This document shows positions 5,902 through 9,745 of a stretch of 9,745 nucleotides of DNA, piece by piece. Position 1 is the first letter of the stretch. The number at the start of each line of letters is the position of its first letter. The notes beneath the pieces were generated by a model that saw only the letters and a list, made by a program, of their open reading frames with translations, did no database searches and was not told where the DNA came from. The position numbers were made by a program, and so were the translations under genes. The DNA is from an uncultured Bacteroidota bacterium. Lineage in GTDB: Bacteria; Bacteroidota; Bacteroidia; UKL13-3. Location: the NCBI GenBank assembly GCA_903907885.1, contig CAIVPY010000258.1:1-9745 (forward strand). The letters run 5' to 3'.

Positions 5902-5918
5902 GTCAACCCTGCGTTGAC
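5902..5918. promoter_or_regulatory. Inverted repeat between parA and parB
   Basis: GTCAACCCTGCGTTGAC has perfect 6-base arms around CCTGC, in the 52-bp gap before the parB ATG at 5936. As RNA it would be a small hairpin without a T-run, so it is not a terminator. It shares TCAAC/GTTGA half-sites with the repeat at 4893-4910 and might be a second operator or an RNA element tuning ParB levels. Confidence 0.35.
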
Positions 5919-5935
5919 CTATACACAAATATAAA

Positions 5936-6820
5936 ATGAGCAACCCACGAAGAAACGCATTAGGAAGAGGATTGAGTGCATTGTTAGAAAATGCAACTAC
6001 AGATATTACAACAACAGAGGTAAGGCCCTTGAATTCAATTAGCGAAATACCTATTTCACAAGTTGAAGCAAACCCTTTTCAACCCCGTATCGAGTTTAAA
6101 GAAGAAGAATTAAAAGAGCTTTCGGAATCAATAAAAGTTCATGGTGTTATTCAACCTATCACAGTTCGCAAAATGGGATTTGATAGCTACCAATTGATAT
6201 CGGGAGAGCGCAGAACCAGGGCTTCTCGCCTAGCGGGCTTAACCAATATTCCAGCATATATTCGTCTTGCAAACGATCAAGAAATGCTTGAAATGGCATT
6301 GATTGAAAACATTCAACGTGAAGATTTAAATGCCATTGAAGTAGCTATCAGTTATAAAAGATTGATGGAAGAGTGCAGTTTGAACCAAGAACAACTAGGT
6401 GAAAGGGTTGGCAAAAACAGAAGTACAGTGAGCAACTATTTAAGATTGCTAAATCTACCTGATAATATCCAAGCAGCTTTAAGAGATGACAAGATATCTA
6501 TGGGCCATGCTCGTGCTATCATTGGTATCGAAGATACTGACGAGCAACAATATCTTTTCGACCAAATGATTGAAAACAACCTTTCGGTTAGGGCGGTTGA
6601 AAGTTTAGTTAGAAAAGCATCTGAGGAATCCTCACAAAAAGTAAAAGAAAGTACTACCAAAAAAAATGAACCTAGCGATACATTTATTGATTTTCAAACA
6701 AAATTGAGTAGTAAGTTTGATACTAAAATAAAAATCAAGACCGATGATCGCGGAAGGGGCTCTATTACCATTCCATTCAAGTCACAACAAGACCTTCAAC
6801 GTATAATAGATTTAATATAG
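5936..6820 (+). CDS. parB: ParB/Spo0J partition protein (CTPase, parS-binding)
   Basis: The 294-residue protein loads at parS sites near the origin and slides as a CTP-dependent clamp; it stimulates ParA. The extreme N-terminus carries the LGRGLSALL motif (9-17) seen in chromosomal ParBs, whose basic N-terminal tail stimulates ParA. The ParB/sulfiredoxin-like domain (about 37-128) holds the nucleotide motifs GERRTRA (90-96) and ENIQRE (124-129). The KorB-type helix-turn-helix is at about 148-172 (LNQEQLGERVGKNRSTVSNYL), then GHARAI (190-195). A lysine- and serine-rich linker (229-246) leads to a short C-terminal dimerisation domain. It follows parA by 52 bp and its TAG is 2 bases before the start of the DUF5683 gene. 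No parS-like site with a CACGTG core occurs in this window, so its targets are elsewhere. Confidence 0.95.
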   Translation: MSNPRRNALGRGLSALLENATTDITTTEVRPLNSISEIPISQVEANPFQPRIEFKEEELKELSESIKVHGVIQPITVRKMGFDSYQLISGERRTRASRLAGLTNIPAYIRLANDQEMLEMALIENIQREDLNAIEVAISYKRLMEECSLNQEQLGERVGKNRSTVSNYLRLLNLPDNIQAALRDDKISMGHARAIIGIEDTDEQQYLFDQMIENNLSVRAVESLVRKASEESSQKVKESTTKKNEPSDTFIDFQTKLSSKFDTKIKIKTDDRGRGSITIPFKSQQDLQRIIDLI

Positions 6821-6822
6821 TT

Positions 6823-7419
6823 TTGTTAAGGCCACTATATATCTTATTTGCAATCTTATTATTGCTAAATTCTCCATCCTTTAGCCAGCTTCAATCGGGG
6901 GATAGTAGCTCGGATGTCAAAAGCAGTAAGACCGATACCGTTAGCATTATGCGCAAACCTCAACATTCACCCAAAAGAGCTAGCCTTTTATCAGCAATTT
7001 GTCCCGGTGCTGGGCAAGTTTACAATAAGAAATATTGGAAACTGCCAATTTTATATGGCGGTTTTGTGGCTTTGGTGTATTCTGCATATTTCTATCAAAA
7101 CGAATACGACCGATTCAGACAAGCTTTGATTGATACCCGAGATTCGTCAGCCGGATACAAACCAAGAGACCCAGAGTTGAGAAATGTTCCTTCTCAATAT
7201 TTAATGAACATCAGGGAAAGCTATAGAGAGAGTAGAGACTTATCAGCAATAAGTATTATTGGCCTATATGCCATAAACATTATTGACGCTGCGGTAGATG
7301 CACATCTAAAAGGTTTTGATGTAAATGATAACTTAAGTATGAGGATTGCGCCAGATGTGGGGATGACCTCTTTTTACACCACATACGCAGGAATAAGTAT
7401 TAGTTTACACTTTAAATAA
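6823..7419 (+). CDS. DUF5683 family envelope protein with signal peptide
   Basis: The product has 198 residues and no known biochemical function. The TTG at 6823 is chosen because it lies 2 bases after the parB stop, no in-frame ATG is available near it, and it yields a good signal peptide: MLRPLYILFAILLLLNSPSFS, with likely cleavage after SFS at 21. A serine/aspartate-rich linker follows (25-45). The DUF5683 hallmark PGAGQVYNKKYWK is at 61-73, leading into a hydrophobic segment (about 74-90). A second hydrophobic segment is at about 141-159 and ends in DAAVDAHLKGFDV. The C-terminus (ISISLHF) resembles a beta strand. It is thus exported or inner-membrane anchored. Its place behind parAB is a conserved Bacteroidota arrangement as I recall; close coupling suggests shared expression, not necessarily shared function. 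Confidence 0.85.
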   Translation: MLRPLYILFAILLLLNSPSFSQLQSGDSSSDVKSSKTDTVSIMRKPQHSPKRASLLSAICPGAGQVYNKKYWKLPILYGGFVALVYSAYFYQNEYDRFRQALIDTRDSSAGYKPRDPELRNVPSQYLMNIRESYRESRDLSAISIIGLYAINIIDAAVDAHLKGFDVNDNLSMRIAPDVGMTSFYTTYAGISISLHFK

Positions 7420-7441
7420 TTTTTCATAAATTGTACCCACA

Positions 7442-7449
7442 TATATTTG
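7442..7449 (+). promoter_or_regulatory. Candidate -7 box for dapB
   Basis: TATATTTG matches TAnnTTTG and lies 33 bases before the dapB ATG, in the 63-bp gap after the DUF5683 gene. No TTG is at the expected distance upstream (the nearest, 7431-7433, is only 8 bases away), so this may be a weak internal promoter or a chance match. Confidence 0.35.
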
Positions 7450-7482
7450 TTGTTTTATAAAATATTTTAAACTCGCACCACT

Positions 7483-8226
7483 ATGAAAATCGCATTACTT
7501 GGTTATGGGAAAATGGGAAAGGCTATCGAAAAAATAGCCGAAGCAAAGGGACACGAAATAGTATATCGTGTTGACATGGATAATGCTTACAATTTTTTGC
7601 CCGTTAGCTTGCAAAATGTTGATGTGGCAATAGATTTTAGTATGCCTACTTCTGCTGTAGATAATATTAATAAGTGTTTTGATGCGGGGGTTCCAATTGT
7701 GGTGGGAACTACAGGTTGGTATGAGCATTTTGATGGCATAAAAAGCCGTTGTATAGACGAAAAGCAATCGATGGTTTACTCCACCAATTTTAGTATTGGC
7801 GTAAATATTTTTTATAAAATCAATAAAATTTTGGCTGAAATAATGGCTAAAACAAATGATTATGATGTGATGATTGAAGAAATTCATCATACCCAAAAGA
7901 AAGACCACCCTAGCGGAACCGCTTTGTCTTTGGCCAAACAAATTATGTCTGAGATTAGCTCAAAAGAGAAGATAAAAGACCGACTTTTGTTTGACAGAAA
8001 CCAACCCTCACAAAGCACCAAGCCTAACGAATTGTTAATTGAAAGTATTAGAGAGGGTGATGTGACGGGTGTTCACACTGTGAGGTACGAAAACGTGATT
8101 GATACCATTGAAATTACCCATGCCGCCAAAAGCCGATATGGATTTGCTCGTGGCGCATTGCTTGCAGCTGAATGGATAATTGGCAAAGAAGGCATCTACA
8201 CCATGGAAGATATTCTAGAAATGTAA
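7483..8226 (+). CDS. dapB: 4-hydroxy-tetrahydrodipicolinate reductase
   Basis: The 247-residue cytoplasmic enzyme reduces 4-hydroxy-tetrahydrodipicolinate with NAD(P)H in the diaminopimelate/lysine pathway, supplying peptidoglycan precursors. The nucleotide-binding loop is GYGKMG at 7-12, and the VVGTTG turn is at 73-78. The family signature EEIHHTQKKDHPSGTA starts at 132, giving the expected catalytic pair His135 and Lys139 and the substrate-binding SGT at 144-146. It is about 25 residues shorter than the E. coli enzyme, mostly in the N-terminal domain loops, which is usual for the Bacteroidota form. It is followed by lepB after 79 bp with no visible terminator, so the two may share a transcript. 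Confidence 0.95.
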   Translation: MKIALLGYGKMGKAIEKIAEAKGHEIVYRVDMDNAYNFLPVSLQNVDVAIDFSMPTSAVDNINKCFDAGVPIVVGTTGWYEHFDGIKSRCIDEKQSMVYSTNFSIGVNIFYKINKILAEIMAKTNDYDVMIEEIHHTQKKDHPSGTALSLAKQIMSEISSKEKIKDRLLFDRNQPSQSTKPNELLIESIREGDVTGVHTVRYENVIDTIEITHAAKSRYGFARGALLAAEWIIGKEGIYTMEDILEM

Positions 8227-8305
8227 TCATCCTCTTTTTTATCCTTCTATCACAATTTATAAATAAAACCAATCAAGACACGTTATCAAAGCAATTTAAA
8301 AAACA

Positions 8306-9745
8306 ATGAATTTTTCCGAAACATTTAACTATTTCTATCGCAGTCCAAAAACTTTTAGTACTAAACAATGGTCTGTTGTAGCCATTTGGAGTTTGTTGAA
8401 TATCGTGTTGTTTTTCATATATATAGGCTCAGGAGCTAGTGTTTTAACGGCACTCGTCAATAGCCTGTATGGAATTGCTTTGATATTTTTATATTTCACT
8501 CGTTTGCTTGCTTTAGTGGTTTCACCCATAATATGGTCAGTTCTTCAGGTGCTTTCAATCATTCGTTTTGTGCGTAAGCCCGATTTAGCATTGGTGTACG
8601 AATGGAGTGATGCATTGTGGTTTGCTACCCTTGCCGCGACTGTTATACGTTCATACTTTATTGAGGCATATACCATTCCAACTTCTTCTATGGAAAAGAG
8701 CTTATTGGTAGGTGATTTTCTTTTTGTAAGTAAGGTTAATTATGGTTCAAGATTGCCTATGACTCCTTTAGCATTTCCATTTACGCACAATAAAATGCCA
8801 TTTAGCGATAATACCGATTCTTACTTAGAATGGTTGAAAATGCCTTATTGTAGAATGTTTTCTTTTCAAACGATTAAAAACAATGACGTAGTGGTGTTTA
8901 ATTACCCTGCTCGTCCAGGAGAACCTGATGACAAAAGACCCGTTGACAAGAAGGAAAATTATATCAAGCGTTGTGTGGGTATTGCGGGGGATAGTTTGAA
9001 AATAGTGAGAGGACAATTATTTGTGAATGGCAAACAAGTACCATTGGCCGAAACCGGTATGTTTAGCTATTCGGTTAAAACAAACGGAACACCTATACAC
9101 CAACAAAAGAAATTGAAGAATGGTGGCTTGTATATTTCTATGGAAAAATTCAGAGAAATGGGCTTGTCGGCACTTGATATTACGAGCGAAGAAGGCAATA
9201 TGCAAAATATCCAAAACGGAGATGTTGCCATCAATGGATCGGATAGTTATATCATGCGATTGAACAGCGAAACCTTGGCTAGAATCAAAGCACTACCCAA
9301 TGTGGTGGAAGTAGATACTTTATTGTCTGAAGAGAATGAAGTAGACCATATGGGTGACAGATGCTATCCTGATAACCCATCTCTAACATGGAACAAAGAA
9401 TATTATGGCACCATTTACATTCCAAGAAAAGGAGATGCAATTAAGTTAGATTCTTTCAATTATTATATGTACAAACGCGTTATTACGGCTTATGAAGGTA
9501 GCAGTAGTTTCGAGATGCGTGATAGAAAATTCTATAACGAAGGCAAAGAAATTACTACCTATCAATTTAAAGACAACTATTACTTTATGATGGGTGATAA
9601 CCGCCACAATTCATTGGATAGCCGCTTTTGGGGTTTTGTACCTGAGACACATATAGTAGGAAAAGCCTTGTTTATTTGGATGAGTTTAGATGCCTATGAA
9701 AGCAATCCTTTGAAAAAGATTCGTTGGGGTAGAATATTTAATGGC
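8306..9745 (+). CDS. lepB: Signal peptidase I, partial (C-terminus beyond right edge)
   Basis: The frame from ATG 8306 stays open to the window end (480 residues, no stop). The enzyme cleaves signal peptides of exported proteins at the outer face of the inner membrane by a Ser/Lys dyad. Hydrophobic segments lie at about 22-42, 46-85 and 102-120. Box B PTSSMEKSLLVGD starts at 125 with nucleophile Ser128. Box D YIKRCVGIAGD starts at 219 with the general base Lys221; the usual LPGD is IAGD here. Box E GDNRHNSLDSRFWG starts at 430. About 200 residues separate boxes D and E, far more than in E. coli LepB, a large insertion typical of the long Bacteroidota enzymes. The gap after dapB (8227-8305) has no convincing promoter. 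All catalytic residues are present. Confidence 0.93.
   Translation, partial: MNFSETFNYFYRSPKTFSTKQWSVVAIWSLLNIVLFFIYIGSGASVLTALVNSLYGIALIFLYFTRLLALVVSPIIWSVLQVLSIIRFVRKPDLALVYEWSDALWFATLAATVIRSYFIEAYTIPTSSMEKSLLVGDFLFVSKVNYGSRLPMTPLAFPFTHNKMPFSDNTDSYLEWLKMPYCRMFSFQTIKNNDVVVFNYPARPGEPDDKRPVDKKENYIKRCVGIAGDSLKIVRGQLFVNGKQVPLAETGMFSYSVKTNGTPIHQQKKLKNGGLYISMEKFREMGLSALDITSEEGNMQNIQNGDVAINGSDSYIMRLNSETLARIKALPNVVEVDTLLSEENEVDHMGDRCYPDNPSLTWNKEYYGTIYIPRKGDAIKLDSFNYYMYKRVITAYEGSSSFEMRDRKFYNEGKEITTYQFKDNYYFMMGDNRHNSLDSRFWGFVPETHIVGKALFIWMSLDAYESNPLKKIRWGRIFNG

Noticed and set aside
1..9745. CRISPR array, insertion sequence or rRNA
   Set aside because: No regularly spaced long direct repeats, no transposase frame and no rRNA-like sequence were seen on either strand.

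Overview
The window looks like a low-GC Bacteroidota chromosome. The gene string alanine dehydrogenase, parA, parB, DUF5683 protein, dapB, lepB is typical of that phylum. Most gaps carry the phylum's promoter pattern (TTG, then 16-19 bases, then TAnnTTTG), and Shine-Dalgarno sequences are not evident. No species call is possible from the sequence alone.

Left part (1 to about 3368), accessory DNA. A leftward gene cut by the window edge encodes an N-terminal helix-turn-helix followed by a P-loop ATPase of RecA/RadA-like appearance. It is divergent from a rightward gene for a MerR-like DNA-binding protein with an unrecognised C-terminal half. An array of GTTCGGAAC-type repeats lies inside the ATPase gene. 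Next come a 59-residue ORF and, overlapping its end by 41 bp, a large serine recombinase gene (resolvase domain, recombinase domain, zinc ribbon, coiled coil). The recombinase ORF runs through the terminator of a chromosomal tRNA-Val gene and into the tRNA itself on the opposite strand. This is the expected picture for the integrase end of an element inserted at the 3' end of a tRNA gene; the other end is presumably left of the window.

Middle (3369 to 4853). tRNA-Val(TAC) is on the minus strand with its own promoter and an intrinsic terminator. After a 183-bp divergent gap, which contains a perfect 9-bp inverted repeat, comes an alanine dehydrogenase-family gene.

Right part (4854 to 9745), core housekeeping cluster. 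Two tandem candidate promoters precede parA. parA, parB and the DUF5683 gene form a tight run: parA-parB gap 52 bp, parB-DUF5683 gap 2 bp with a TTG start. dapB (lysine/diaminopimelate synthesis) follows after 63 bp with its own -7 box, then lepB (signal peptidase I) after 79 bp, cut by the right edge. ParA and ParB should segregate the origin region; DUF5683 and LepB are envelope proteins; DapB feeds peptidoglycan and lysine synthesis.

The parts most worth a second look are the host-derived recombinase tail over the tRNA, the repeat array inside the ATPase gene, the small ORF coupled to the recombinase, and two similar TCAAC/GTTGA inverted repeats flanking parA. I see no clearly new multi-gene system, but the left module is incomplete in this window.
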